Of a stretch of DNA of 64,000 nt, positions 45,060-56,891 are shown piece by piece. The DNA lies in NCBI GenBank assembly GCA_026936335.1, contig JAPMXV010000023.1, forward strand, positions 62,001-126,000, in the 5' to 3' direction. The position numbers were made by a program, and so were the translations under genes. The notes below the pieces were generated by a model. It ran no database searches, had not been told where the DNA came from, and was given only the letters and a program-made list of their open reading frames with translations. The stretch is from Mantamonas sphyraenae. Its lineage: Eukaryota > CRuMs > Mantamonadidae. Position 1 is the stretch's first letter. Each line of letters opens with the position of its first letter.

Positions 45060-46165
45060 ATGTTTGCGCGAGTCTCTGCCACATCGTCTCGCACGGCGTG
45101 CCGTGCCGTTGTGTTGCAGCGAGGCGACACACGGGCCGTGTCGACGACGGTGTCGTTGGCTACGGCTGCGGCGGACGTCGATCAGGAACGCGCCGAGCTG
45201 CTCGCTCGCCATTCGAGCAAACAGCTTGTCAGGAACGTCACCGACTTCCTCGACGCCCAGTTTGATGCCACCGTCGCACACTCTTTTACAAACACCTACC
45301 GCACCGTGGCAGCGGCCATCATCGAACGGTACGACATGCCCCTGCGCACGCGCAGCACATGCGCAGGTTCTCCCTGCCACCTTTCCGCACCACCACCGCG
45401 CACGCACACCACACCTGACAATCCCATGTGTTGCCCCACCCATCCTCACACCCTTCTGCCACCGTTCCAACTCCACCGCCCCCCTGGTCGCACCACAGAC
45501 CGCCGGTTGTGACACAAGCCGTGCAGGACTGGGAGAAGGACTTTGCCCAACTGCAACAGGCCGCTCGTGAACGCACAGCCAAGCATTATCCGGCCAGCTT
45601 CCTGGAGCGACGTGGTTCGGACATTCCTGCAGCCAACGCAAAGGGCTCCGCCGACGAGGATGCCCTTCAGGTGGACGAGGAGGAGGAAGAAGACGAGTTG
45701 ACACGCTTCCTGGCAAACTTCAAGCCTGCCCCACGTGTCACAGAGCACGACGAGAGTGGCAACGTGCGCACCACAGATCGCCGTCTCGACCAACGTTTGT
45801 ATCTGGTCGTCAAGAAGGACCGCGACGACCACGCATGGCAGTTTCCGCAGGGCGGACTCGAGCCTGAAGACGCCTCTCTCCGTGCCGCCGCCGAACGCGA
45901 GCTGCAGGAAGAGTGTGGCCAGACCATGGATGTCTACTTTGGCAGCAATGCGCCCTGTGGTCATTATGTGTATGCCATGCCTGAAGAAGCCCAGAAGCAA
46001 TACGATGCCGCCGCCGCAAAGGTGTTTTTCTTCTCCGGACAGCTTCTCGGAGGCGATGTCCAGCTCGACACAGACGAAGTTGTCGACTACGCCTGGCTCA
46101 CACGTGATGAGCTCCGTGGCTATCTCTCCAAAGAGCTGTACTCCGTCGCCAGGTGGATGTTGTGA
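45060..46165 (+). CDS. MRPL46: Mitochondrial ribosomal protein L46 (Nudix-fold)
   Basis: Subunit of the mitochondrial large ribosomal subunit. Exons 45060-45328 and 45499-46165 (phase 2, AAAIIER|PPVVTQAV) give 311 aa. The start MFARVSATSSRTACRAV is a presequence. The Nudix-like body contains LDQRLYLVVKK, AWQFPQGGLEPEDASLRAAAERELQEECG, NAPCGHYVYAMP and KVFFFSGQLLGGDVQ, in the order of MRPL46. The Nudix box reads GGLEPEDASLRAAAERELQEECG and is fuller than in human MRPL46. Intron CTGAC at 45415. An acidic insert lies at about 45655-45705. Confidence 0.9.
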
Positions 46166-46183
46166 TCAATGGGGTTTCCCCCG

Positions 46184-46185
<2 letters not shown>

Positions 46186-46214
<29 letters not shown>
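46186..46214. repeat. (CA)n microsatellite
   Basis: CA run in the gap between MRPL46 and the next plus-strand gene. Confidence 0.8.
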
Positions 46215-46216
<2 letters not shown>

Positions 46217-46338
46217 ACCCATCACCCACACACACTCCCATCAGAGAAGAACAAAAAAGCAAACATGGAACGTTTCAGATTGTCGTCGCGTTGACCAGGT
46301 CTGTCCTCTCTTGCGGCCAAAAGAATCACCCCGCCACC

Positions 46339-48411
46339 ATGTCGTCGGCCTGCCGCGTAAGCGGGTGCGACTGCGAAGTGTTCAAAAAGCACATGTGGAA
46401 CAAGAAAAAGTGCAGCGGTTGCTTCCACGAACTCGTCAGCCACGGCGAGGGACCGATGGACAGCGACGATGGTTCGCTGGCAGCCATGCTGGAAGAAGCA
46501 GGCTCACTGCGCATCGGGTATGTGTGCAATGGACACTGCAGCACGCTGCCTCCCCTCCCCACCTCTCACTCACTCACACCACACCACCTCTGTCCCTTTG
46601 TTGGCCACCGTTTGAGCAGGCGAGGACGAGCGCGAGCTGAAACGGTGACGCAGGGCTGCCAAGAGTGCACCTGTACAGGGTACAAACCACACATGTGGAA
46701 GGAAAACACGTGCCGCGTGTGCTTCCATCCGCCCGAGTCGCATGGGTACTCGTACAGCAGCCGTCCCAAGGCCAAGGCCTCCCAGGTGAACAATTCCACC
46801 TCACGGGGCGTCATCTGGGGACGTGGCACAGAACAGGGGGCCAGCAGCACAGAGAACAGCAGCAGCGCACTCAGCAGCGGTCACATGGGTAGCTCCCTGG
46901 CCAACAGGAGGCCGCGTGGCAAGCAGATCACCACCACACAGAAGGATGACGCAGAGAGCGAGGAAAGCGAACAAAAGGGCAAAGGGAAGGCGGATGTGTT
47001 TAGCGGCTCCCGCTCCCGCTTTGCAAACACAGGCGCCTCCACCGCACCCAAACGGTCACGGGTGACCCAGGTGGTGACTGAGGAGGACACCAGTCCACAG
47101 AAGAATGAGGACAGCCAGTTGGAGGAGAGTGAGACTGTGACGATGAGCCAGGAGAGTGAAACGCAGGCACAGGAAGAGAGGGAGGAGGAGGAGGAGCCCA
47201 GCCTCGACGTTCAGACACAGGAGACACAGGTGACACAGGAGACACAAGAGACACAAGAGACAGCGGCACAGGAGACACAAGAAGAGCAAGAGACAGCAAT
47301 GGAGACGGAAGAGGATCCAGAGGTGGTGGCCAAGCGAGCCAAACGGGCGGAAAACAGGAAACGGGTGGTGCAGGAGATCCTGGCCACGGAGAGGCAGTAT
47401 GTGGACCATCTCAACTTTGTGGTGCACCACTTCTACGCACGCATGACTCAGATTGCAGAGCGCAGCGACCTGAATGTGATCTTTTCCAACGTGGAAAACA
47501 TCCTCAACGTGAACGAGTCGTTGCTGGGCGACCTGGCCCACTGTGTGGAGGCAGAGGGCGGCGCAACGTTGTCCCGACTCTTTCTTGAGTTTGCCCCCTT
47601 TCTCAAACTCTACACACAGTATGTGAACAACTACCAGGCGGGCATGGAGCGGCTGACGGCGATGAAGGAGGACAGCAAGAAGTTTCGCAAGGCGATGGAA
47701 GCCATCGAAACGGACCCCAAGTGTGGCGGCAAGAATCTCAGCTCCTACCTCATCATGCCCATCCAACGCATCCCACGGTACGAACTGTTGCTGCGCGACC
47801 TGCTCAAGCAGACCGAGGACGACCACGAGGACCGCGCGGGCCTGGAGGAGGCGCTGCTGCTGGTGCAGGAGGTGGCCACCGCCGTCAACGAAAGCAAACG
47901 ACGCAACGAAAACCTGGCTCGCATTCACGAGGTGCAGGACAAGCTTACGGGCAAGTATGTCACCCTGGTGGATCCGCAGAGGCAGTTTGTACGCGAGGGC
48001 AAGCTCAGGAAACGACCCAAGGCTGGCAAGAGGGGACGCACACACGATCGCTACTTTTTCCTCTTTAACGACCTGCTGGTGTACACTGCACCTCACTCGT
48101 TGAAGGACGGCTACGAGTTCAAGGGCATGATTCCCTTGCACTTGGCCTCGGTCAAGGATGAGGAGGGAAACTGCTTCTCCATCATTGCCCAGGAGACAAG
48201 CATGTACATAGAGGCGGCCGACGAGGATTCCAAACGCGAGTGGTTCTCTGCCATCGAGGACTGCTGCAAGGAAATCCAGCGCAAGATGCTCCATCGCGCC
48301 TCCATGGAGGTCAAGACACGCAGCCTCAATCTCGTCCTCTCTGAACGCAGCGACTCGGTGAGCAGTCTCGATGAGCTCATCCAGAGCAGTGAGCCGAGCA
48401 ACAGTCGGTAG
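46339..48411 (+). CDS. Dbl-family RhoGEF with two Cys/His N-terminal modules
   Basis: Exons 46339-46517 and 46620-48411 (phase 2, LRIG|RGRARAE) give 656 aa. The ATG has a GCCACC context. Two related modules at about residues 5-34 and 72-101 share C-x-C-x6-H-M-W-x4-C-x2-CFH-x4-H and flank the intron. An acidic, Thr/Gln-rich linker (ETQETQ repeats near 47215-47300) follows. A DH domain starts at about 307 (VVQEILATERQYVDHLNFVV) and contains the CR3-type SSYLIMPIQRIPRYELLLRDLL. A PH domain (about 515-625) ends with DSKREWFSAIEDCCKE. DH-PH tandems activate Rho-family GTPases; the target is unknown. The Cys/His repeat looks zinc-binding and I cannot name it. Confidence 0.85.
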   Translation: MSSACRVSGCDCEVFKKHMWNKKKCSGCFHELVSHGEGPMDSDDGSLAAMLEEAGSLRIGYVCNGHCSTLPPLPTSHSLTPHHLCPFVGHRLSRRGRARAETVTQGCQECTCTGYKPHMWKENTCRVCFHPPESHGYSYSSRPKAKASQVNNSTSRGVIWGRGTEQGASSTENSSSALSSGHMGSSLANRRPRGKQITTTQKDDAESEESEQKGKGKADVFSGSRSRFANTGASTAPKRSRVTQVVTEEDTSPQKNEDSQLEESETVTMSQESETQAQEEREEEEEPSLDVQTQETQVTQETQETQETAAQETQEEQETAMETEEDPEVVAKRAKRAENRKRVVQEILATERQYVDHLNFVVHHFYARMTQIAERSDLNVIFSNVENILNVNESLLGDLAHCVEAEGGATLSRLFLEFAPFLKLYTQYVNNYQAGMERLTAMKEDSKKFRKAMEAIETDPKCGGKNLSSYLIMPIQRIPRYELLLRDLLKQTEDDHEDRAGLEEALLLVQEVATAVNESKRRNENLARIHEVQDKLTGKYVTLVDPQRQFVREGKLRKRPKAGKRGRTHDRYFFLFNDLLVYTAPHSLKDGYEFKGMIPLHLASVKDEEGNCFSIIAQETSMYIEAADEDSKREWFSAIEDCCKEIQRKMLHRASMEVKTRSLNLVLSERSDSVSSLDELIQSSEPSNSR

Positions 48412-48449
48412 GGGGGAACAGTGAACGAATAGGACATGTGCAACCAGCA

Positions 48450-51400
48450 TTATGGCGCTTCCTCCTCGTCCACCCCTCCATCATCGTCTTCACCGCCCTC
48501 ATCCTCTGCATCGGCCTGCATCTTTGCCAGCTTCTTGGTCCACTGCTTGACCTTTGCATTGTTGCCCATGCCTGTGTAGCACTCGACCATCATCACCACA
48601 GTGTGCAGCTGGCTTGCATCCAGACCACGCGCCTCCTCCAACATGGCAAGGGCTTCCTCGTACGCATGCATCTGCAGCAACACCTGTGCACACGCCAGAA
48701 GCACACCTGCATCGCGACCCAGCGCCAAACACTGCTCAAATGCCTCGCGTGCCTGTGTGTTCAATCCTGCCTCCGCATACACCACTCCCAGCTGCTGCCA
48801 CAGCACACGTACGTCGGGATGCATCCCCACAGCAGCCTTCAACTCGGCCACGGCCTTGTCCACATCGCCTGCACACTGGTACACACGCGATTGCACAAAT
48901 GCACGCCAGGGTCCTGCTGTAAGCATGTCCACGTGCAACTGTGCCTCGTCGCGTTTGCCCAATCTCGTCAGTGCCTCTGCCAACGCCACTCTGCTCAGCT
49001 CGTGGTCGGCTTTGGCTGCCAACGCACCCTGCAGCGCACGCACGGCTGCCTCTGCTCTGTCCTCAGCAAGGCACGCCACACCAAGCATGTAGCGTGCATG
49101 CACACTGGCAGGAGCAACGTGCACTGCGTGCTGTGCCACCACATGTGCGTCTGTGCTGCCGTACGCTTGCACGGCCTTGTCCATCTCCGCTTCCCATTGC
49201 ATGGCCATGACGGCGTCCAGCGACGGAGCCTCGCGTCCCCGCAGCAGACTCATCCCAGCCAGTGTCAACAGTCGTTCCAACACAGAGTGCCTGCGCCGTT
49301 CCGCCTGTGCATGGCCACTCATCTGTCCATACATGAGCGGGTGCACACTTGCTCCCGTGTGTGTCAACACAGCCGCTTCCATCTCCGCATGGTGCTGAAT
49401 CACTGCACGTCCCACCTGGCCAGTCCACCAGGCAATCGGCTCACCGACTTGTGATTCACTCGCTTGCTCCGCGTCGCCCTCTTCTTCTTCGGCCCCCTTG
49501 CTGTCCCCACGGATCATGGCCAACGCCTGTTCCACCCAGGCGTCCGGCAATGCCAACGCATCACACGCTGCCAGCACCGCGTGCACACAGCCATGTGCCA
49601 GCAGCCATTCGCACGCCTGAGTGCACACCTGTGAGCTGGATTGGCCTACACGGATGCATGCCTCGACCACCTGTTCCCACACTTCCTGCTGCGCCTGCTC
49701 ATCGTCACCCTCTCCCGCGTCCAATGTGTCCAAGGCCATCCCCTTGGCTGTCCACGCCGCCAACGCATCCGACGAGTCCACCAGCTGCATCGCACTCAGC
49801 ACCGCAAAGCGACGTGCCGCCCGTTTGTCCTCCGCAGCATTCTCATCAACACCCTCGGCGTTGTACACCGCGTCCCACGCCTCCAGGGCCTGGTTTACAC
49901 GTCCGTGTGCTTGATGCACCCATGCACGTGCCATCTGTGTTTGCACACTCTCGCTGCCGGCATCGCTTGCCTCCATGGCCGACAAAACCTCGTCGGCTTC
50001 TTCCACACGTCCCAACTTGCTGTACACACGCACGAGATTGCCACGCACAACCCTCATCCACAACTTCTTCCCACCACTGCCACCGCTCGTGGTGCCAAGA
50101 TCGGCCACAGCCTGGCACAGACGGCCCACAGCCACGTCCAGACGGCCACGCACCTCTGCATACAACGCCCGGAAATTGAGGGCATCGACTGCACCTGCTG
50201 TGCCGCGTGCACTTGTGTGCAGGTAGCGATCGATGGCAAAGGCACCCTTGGGCCCCGTGTCACCCGCCAGCAGCAACGCCTTGCCATACCCAAACAGCAA
50301 TTGAGCCTCAAAGCCCGTACCCATCACCAGCGACTGTTTCCAGGCCGCGTACAGCTGCCTCGGACCACTGGCAGAGCCACGTGCCTGCATCAGGAGGGCA
50401 AAGCCGGCCCACACGGGCGCCCGCGTGGGATCCAGAGTGTGTGACGTGCCCAGACAGCGTGCAGCCTCGTCCCACCGCTCCTGCGACAGATGCACAAGTG
50501 CCAAATTGTCCCACAGCGCACAGTTCTTGTTGTCCACCTCGATTCCCTTGCACAGCGCATGCACAGAGGCTTCCACGTCGCTGCGTGCACACACCACCCC
50601 AAGCACATTCCACCACGCCCCACGCCCCGGTTGCAACAACACCGCACGCAACGCCGCACGTGTCGCACGCATGCTGCATGCCTCTGCTCGCTGCAGCAGT
50701 TGCTGTTCATCCTCGCCATCACCCTCGCCTGCGCACGTCGCCACCCGTCGCAGCACACTCGCCTGTCGATGCATTGCCACGCTCACATCCGCCCACGCCT
50801 GGGCCTGACTGTCGTCCAAACGCACCACACGTCCGTACGCGAGTTGCGCCTGGTGCAACAAGGCCACGGTGGCATCCACATCGCTGCCATTGCCACGCAC
50901 AGCTGCCTCTGTGTTGCTCGAGTCCTCTTCCAGACGGAACTGGGACACACACAGCGCCAGCTTGTCCCTGTCCTCACTGGTCACCACGTCGTAGCTCACG
51001 TGTGCAAACACGCTAAAACAATCGCCGCACAGCTTCCACGTCTGAATCAGCCCGGCGCCATCGCCCTGTGCCTCACGCAGGCCACGCAGGACCTCCAACG
51101 CCGTCGTGGCCACCACGGCAGCTTCCTCGTAGCTTGCCATGTCCACCGCCTCCATGGCGGCGTCGAGCAGAGCTTGTGCAAGCGCATGCGATGCCAGTTG
51201 GAACAACACCGGCGAAGGCTGTGCTCCACCCTCCCCAGTGGCCTCGTGCACAGCACACAGCAACACCAGCGCCTCGTCGTACACACGCAACATGTGTGCC
51301 GTGTGCCCCAACATGTACTTGGCCATCATGAGCTCCGGTTCCACCTCCAGTGCCTTGCGGAAGGTCTTGAGCGCAGCAATGTGCTTGCCCAGCGCCACAT

Positions 51401-53741
51401 AACTCTCCCCAAGGGCCACCCAGCAGCTTGCCTCGCGTCCATTCACACGCACCGCATGCTGCAAACTCACACACGCCTCCTCGTGCTCGCCACGTCGCTG
51501 TTGCAACAGTCCCAGACGTTTCCAGGCCCACACACATCGCGGGGCCTCGGCCACAACAGACTCGCACAGCGCCTCTGCCTTGGTCATCTTGCCTGCGGCC
51601 AGGTGGATATCACACAACGCACGGCCAGCCTCCTCCTCACCTGCATCCAGCTTGATGGCTTTGGTGTAGCAACGCAGCGCCTTTGTGCCGTCGCCGTGCA
51701 CTTGTGCGTACACATGACCCAGCTGGGTAAAGTTGGGCGCAAACTCGGGCGCCAGCTTGGCACTGAGCAAGAATTGCTTCTGTGCACCCGATTTGCTGCT
51801 GCGCCATTCACCGCCGGCATGCCACATGGCACATCCCAACGCATACAGGAGGGTGTAGTCTTGATCCTGCAGTTCGACGGCACGCTGCAACGACGCCACT
51901 GCCTGCTCAGCCTGGCCCAGACTGTTCAGCTGCACCCACCCCAGCTGGGCCCACGCGTCGGCGTGCTGCTCATCCATGGCCAGCACCGCCTCCAGATGCT
52001 CCACGCTGAGGGCAGTGTCAAAGTTGGCAATCGACAACAGCGCCATGGCGTAGCGAGAGGCCACGTCGTCGGGTGCATGCTCCACCACAAACTCCAGCGA
52101 TTGGTACGCATGTGTGCGTGCACCTCGCATTGTGTTGACACGCGCACGCAGGCGGTGTACGTCTGCCGACAACCGTCGCAACCCAAACACACTGTGTGCA
52201 TCCATGCCAGCGATGCTCTCCAATGCCTTGTCCAGCGTCGCCAGCGCCTTGTCCCACTGTCCCTGTTCGTAGTGAAGCCTGCCGAGCACCACATGCATCT
52301 CCAGCCACGTGTATCGCATCTCCTCCTGGTACTCACGAATCACCTCGGGCACACTGCCGCTGCCGCCGCTGCTGCTTCCCTGGTCACTGGTGTCCAGATC
52401 CGCTCCAATCGTAATGACTCCCTTGGATCGCGTGGTCGTCACGTATCGCTTCTCCTGCCTCCTTTGGATCTCCTCCTCGCTCATCTTTTGCGCGGCTTCT
52501 GCAACCCGTCGCTCCAACGCACTCAGTTTCTGTTCAAACGACGTCCCACGCTCCATACGTTCGGTGGGGTTGAGGTGTGTGCCAGCCACGCCGACGATGG
52601 CTGTGACGCCTGTGGGTACAAGCTGGTCCACCAACGACTGGACGTCCAGCAGCGCCAGGAGGTCCATCTTGCACTGCAGCAACAGCGACAGGCCGCGGTC
52701 GGGGAACCGTTGGATGAGTTCACGTGTCCACGCGTCCACCTCGCTGTCCTCCAGCGGCGAGCTGTCGTCCTGCGCAAGCAGCAACAGATTCTCTCGCGAA
52801 TACGCACAGAACTGCAATTGGGCATCCAGCTCCTCGCACAACGGCACGTAGTCCTTGCGCAGTGCGTTCCGTTGTTCCTCCGTCGATGCGTTCAGGAGGC
52901 TGCTCACCAGGTGCGTCAGCTGCCGGAACATCAGCTTGTTCGCCCACCACGCAGCTCGACCCTCTGACGCGCCTACTTCCGGCGTCCCCATGGCCACACG
53001 ATACAGTGGAATCAGATGCTGGCTCAGCCTCTGGCCACGCATGCGCTCTGTGTGCAACACCGTGCGTTCCATATCCTGCACCAGCTCGTACAGGCTGTGT
53101 GCTTCGTCGCCTTCGCCCTCCTGGCTCAGTTCGCTCCGCAGCGCCATCCACCGCTGCGCCGCCGCCATTGTTTCGTCAAACCAGCCCTGCTTGCGACACA
53201 GTTGCAACATGCTCCACGCAGTCTCGAGGCTCAGTGCAGGGTGTTCACTTCAATTTTGCGCGCGCGTGCGTGTGTGTGTGAGTGTGTGTGTGAGCTGCCA
53301 AAGTTCCTGATCACTTGCCCACTTGCCCTCCACTCACCTTTTGGCCATGGCCACAATGTGTGATTGGACGTCAAACAACTTGCGTGGTTCGTCCTGTGCC
53401 TCGTACACCTTTTCCAGGCCCAGCCATCCTGTGAGCTTGTCGCCCTCGAGCTCGTTGGCCTTGCGATACAGCTTCTCTGCCTTTGTGTTCCTGCCCAGCT
53501 TGTGCTGTGCCAACGCGCTGTAGATGAGCAGTGCGTACGATTGTTGGATGTGCAGGCCATCTGCAGCCAACGCCTCCAGCGTCTCCCAATCCGACCTGTC
53601 TTTGTCCTCCTTGTCTGCCAGTTGCTTGCACGCCTTGGTCAGCGTCTTCAATCGCTTTTTGTCATCCTTGCTCAATTGCTTCACGTGTCTGCTCGACGAC
53701 GACGATGATGATGATGATGATGACGACGACGAAGATGACAT
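48450..53741 (-). CDS. SKI3: SKI3 / TTC37-type TPR scaffold of the SKI complex
   Basis: SKI3 is the TPR scaffold holding the Ski2 helicase and Ski8 and feeding mRNA to the cytoplasmic exosome. Exons 53741-53338 and 53229-48450 (phase 2, AMAKS|LETAWSML) give 1727 aa (human TTC37 about 1560). The protein is TPR helices throughout, for example CWVALGESYVALGKHIAALKTF, TWKLCGDCFSVFAHVS, WWNVLGVVCARSDVEASVHALC and VLWQQLGVVYAEAGLNTQAREAFEQC; their order follows TTC37 from memory. The N-terminal Ser run (bases 53690-53740) precedes a short TPR start. Short Asp/Glu-rich segments occur near the C-terminal end. The intron has no CTGAC. At 5.3 kb it is the longest gene in the window. Confidence 0.88.
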
Positions 53742-53832
53742 GCAAGACCGTGAGTGAATGTGTTGTGTGTGTGTGTGTTTTTGTGTGGTGGAGACCGCGC
53801 ACGCGTGTGGCGACAAGCAAAAACACTCTGCG

Positions 53833-56809
53833 ATGCAACGTGGAAACACATCCGACGCGTTTCGCGACAAAGACAACGTGCTGTCTGGCGTACGGCGCAA
53901 GCAGCTGCAGTTTGGTGGTCCGACCAGCGGTGTGGGCGGCTCCTCGTCCGATCTGCTGCGCTCGCCCGGCCCACTCGCAAACAACAACGGACACTCGGGC
54001 GCTGGCAGCAGCTCCTCCTCTGCTGCATCCTCCTCCAACGCAGGCCAATCCAGCTCTGCCTCTGCATACGGCGGTGCCAGCAGCCACGATGCCGGTGTTC
54101 TCGACGGTGCGGGCCTCAGCAAGGGCGTCCACGGCGCCGTCGGCTCGTCCGCCTCCAGCGTGATGCAGCTTCGCCAGGAGGTCGATGCCCTCAAGGAGGA
54201 AAACTCCTTTCTCAAAGACACAGGTGAGTGACACCACACATGTCCCATGCACCCTCCATCCAATTCCCACAGCCCATCATGTCCTGCACACGCCGTGCGG
54301 GCGCCCGTGACAAGGTGCGCGCCGCGCCCAAATTGCCTTGTCAACGGTAGAAAAATAACATCGACGAGGTGACGAGGAACGAACGACGGGGAGGCACCAC
54401 ACAGCGCGCCACTGACACCACAAGGGGCGGGGGAAATCACCAACAACGTGCATGACCACACGAATGGCACCCTGGACACGTGGCGAACCAGTGAACCGGC
54501 TGAATCGGGAGCTGGGCAACTACCGGGAGAAGTACCCGAATCCGCAGTTTTCCGAGACGCCCGGACTGGGAGAGGACGATCCGTCGCCGGCGTGGCTGAC
54601 AAATGTGCAGCATCTGGCGCCGTTGATTTCTGCGTACGACGAGCGGGTGGCGTATCTGGAGTCGCAGAACCGTGCGTTGCAGGAGGACCTGGCGGAGTTT
54701 GGCAAGGAAATGGAGACGGTGGTGCGGGACAACGCAGAGCTGCGTGCGGAGGCACAACGCAGTTTGGAGGTGGCCATCCGACGTGCGGAGCAGCAGGACG
54801 TGCCTGCTCTGGGCTACTCGGCAGGTGTGAGTGTGGAGGAGTGGGAAGAGACGAATGAGCGCCTGGAGCTGCTTACGGAGGAGAACGACACGCTGTTGCA
54901 GCAACAGACGCTGAACAAGCAGGAAATGGCACGGTTGTTGAGTGAGGTGAGCGAACGGTCGGAGGATTTGGTGCGGATGAATCACGCGTTGCAGGAGGCA
55001 GCGACGGCGGCCAACGAGATGGAAGACCGTGCGTTGCATGCAGAGAACGAACTCAAGCACTGTGCGGCTGCGTTGGACAACGCGTATGCGGAAACGGAAC
55101 GGCTGCGTGAGGAGTTGGCGGCACACAACGAAACGCTGCGTGCGCAGCAGTCGACGATCGACAGCACGAAACGCACGCTGGAGAGTGCCATGACACAGCG
55201 TTCCTCCGCCTACCAGGAATTGCAAAGCACCAGCCAGCGTGAGATGTACCTGCAGCAAACGCTGTCGCGCACCCAACGGGAGCTGGAAGACACGAGGGAG
55301 TTGTACGCGGGCTGCAAGCGTGCGCTGGAGAGCAAGGCCAACGAGTGTGAGGAGGCCTCACGTGCGCTGGAGGCGCTGCAGGAGAACCTTCGCATGGGCG
55401 AACAGAAGCTGGAGGAATTGTACGCGAGCAATGCGGCGACGGTGCGTGCGTGCGAGGAGGCGCAGGTGGAACGGGATCAGGTGATTGCGCGGCGGGAGCA
55501 CGACCAGCGTGAGATCCAACGGTTGACGGAGCGGCTGCGCAGCCAGGCGGCAGAGAGCAACGAGAGGCAGCGGGTGGAGTTGGACAGCGTGCGTGCGGAA
55601 AGCGCCACACAAATCCAGAATCTGGTGAGCAAGATTACCGAGGTGGAGTTGCAGCGTGCGGACGCGGAGAACCAGCGGGAGCGGATGATGCGTGACAAGA
55701 CGGCAGTGGTGAACGAGTTGGAACGGCTGCGCAAGAGCGGACCGGTGGACATTGCGCGTCTCAACGGCGTGATCGACCAGTTGAACAACAAGGTGCGTGC
55801 GTTGGAACGGGAGCGGGACGAGAGCACGCAGGAGGTGGAGACACAGAAGCACGTGTTGCGACGTGCCAAGGCGGCCCACGAAAAGGAGGTTGCGGGTCTC
55901 AAGTCCCAGCTGGCGGACGCCACGCGCCGGCAGCGGCGTCTGCAGGACGAGGCGCAGACGGGCAAGCAGACGCGCATGCGCATGGAAGTGCAATTGGAGG
56001 AGACGCAGCGGGCGTTGGTGCAGACGCGCAAGGAGCGGGAGACGCTGGAGCGACGTCTGAACGCGCAGTTGGATGGGATGGCGAGGCAGTACGAAGCCGA
56101 GGTGCGGGAATTGCAGGACGAGCTGGCGGAGGAGAAGGAGACACACGCACGTGACTCGATGGAGTTGCAGAATCTGTTGGCGGCCCAGTCACGTGTGGGT
56201 GCCAAGCTGAAGGAGGAGAGCAAAACGTTTGCGGCGCGGTTTGAGCGGCTGGTGGCGGATGCCAAGGCGGAGGCGGAACGGTTGGGTGACGCCAACGACC
56301 AGCTGGCGGCCGAGTTGGCGGCGGCGCACGGAGAGCGTGTGCGTGCCCAGGAGCAGGCGAGTGAGATGCGACAGCAGGCGGAGAGGATGCGGATGGTGGT
56401 GCAATCCACGGAACGCAAGGTGCTGGAACTGTCCACCCAGTACAGCTCCGTGGTGTCGCGCGAGGAGGCGGCCAAGGCGGAAAGCAGGACGTTGCAAAAC
56501 CAGCTGGAGAGGATGAAGCTGGACAGGGAGCGTGCCGAGCGCGAACGCGACCAGCTGCGTGCCAAAGTCAACGAGTTTCAGGCCCAGGTGGGCTCCCTCC
56601 AACGCCTCGAACTGTCCCTTCACAAGCAGACCATGAGCATGAAGTCACCCGCAGGTGGCAAGAGCGGCGGCAGTGGTTCCGGTCGTTTGCGAGGCTCCCG
56701 CGGCAGCAGCAGCTCCGCCTCCAAAAGCAGCAAGAAGGTGATGGTGGCCGACGATCGAGCACAGCAGTATTATGGGGGAGGCGATGACGGCGGTGCACAG
56801 AAGGATTGA
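53833..56809 (+). CDS. Long coiled-coil protein, unknown
   Basis: Exons 53833-54223 and 54492-56809 (phase 1, LKDT|VNRLNREL) give 902 aa. The start MQRGNTSDAFRDKDNVLSG leads a Ser/Gly/Ala-rich segment to about residue 115, then heptad coiled coil begins (VMQLRQEVDALKEENSFLKD). A short globular-looking stretch (YREKYPNPQFSETPGLGEDD) follows, then about 650 residues of uninterrupted heptads rich in Glu, Arg and Gln. The end is basic, Ser/Gly-rich, then QQYYGGGDDGG. This resembles centrosomal or basal-body coiled-coil proteins, but no family-specific motif is visible. The 268-nt intron has CTGAC at 54412. Start codon is 91 bp from that of SKI3 (divergent). Confidence 0.8.
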
Positions 56810-56891
56810 TGGAAGGATGAATGAAGGAAGAGAGAGAGAGAGAGAGACGCGATCGACGCCAACCTTTTTCATTGCATTTGCCGCCCATCCA

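Noticed and set aside
50490-52967. 825-codon plus-strand frame opposite SKI3
   Set aside because: The minus strand has continuous TPR periodicity over 1,700 residues. The plus frame is rich in His/Leu/Gln from complement codons.
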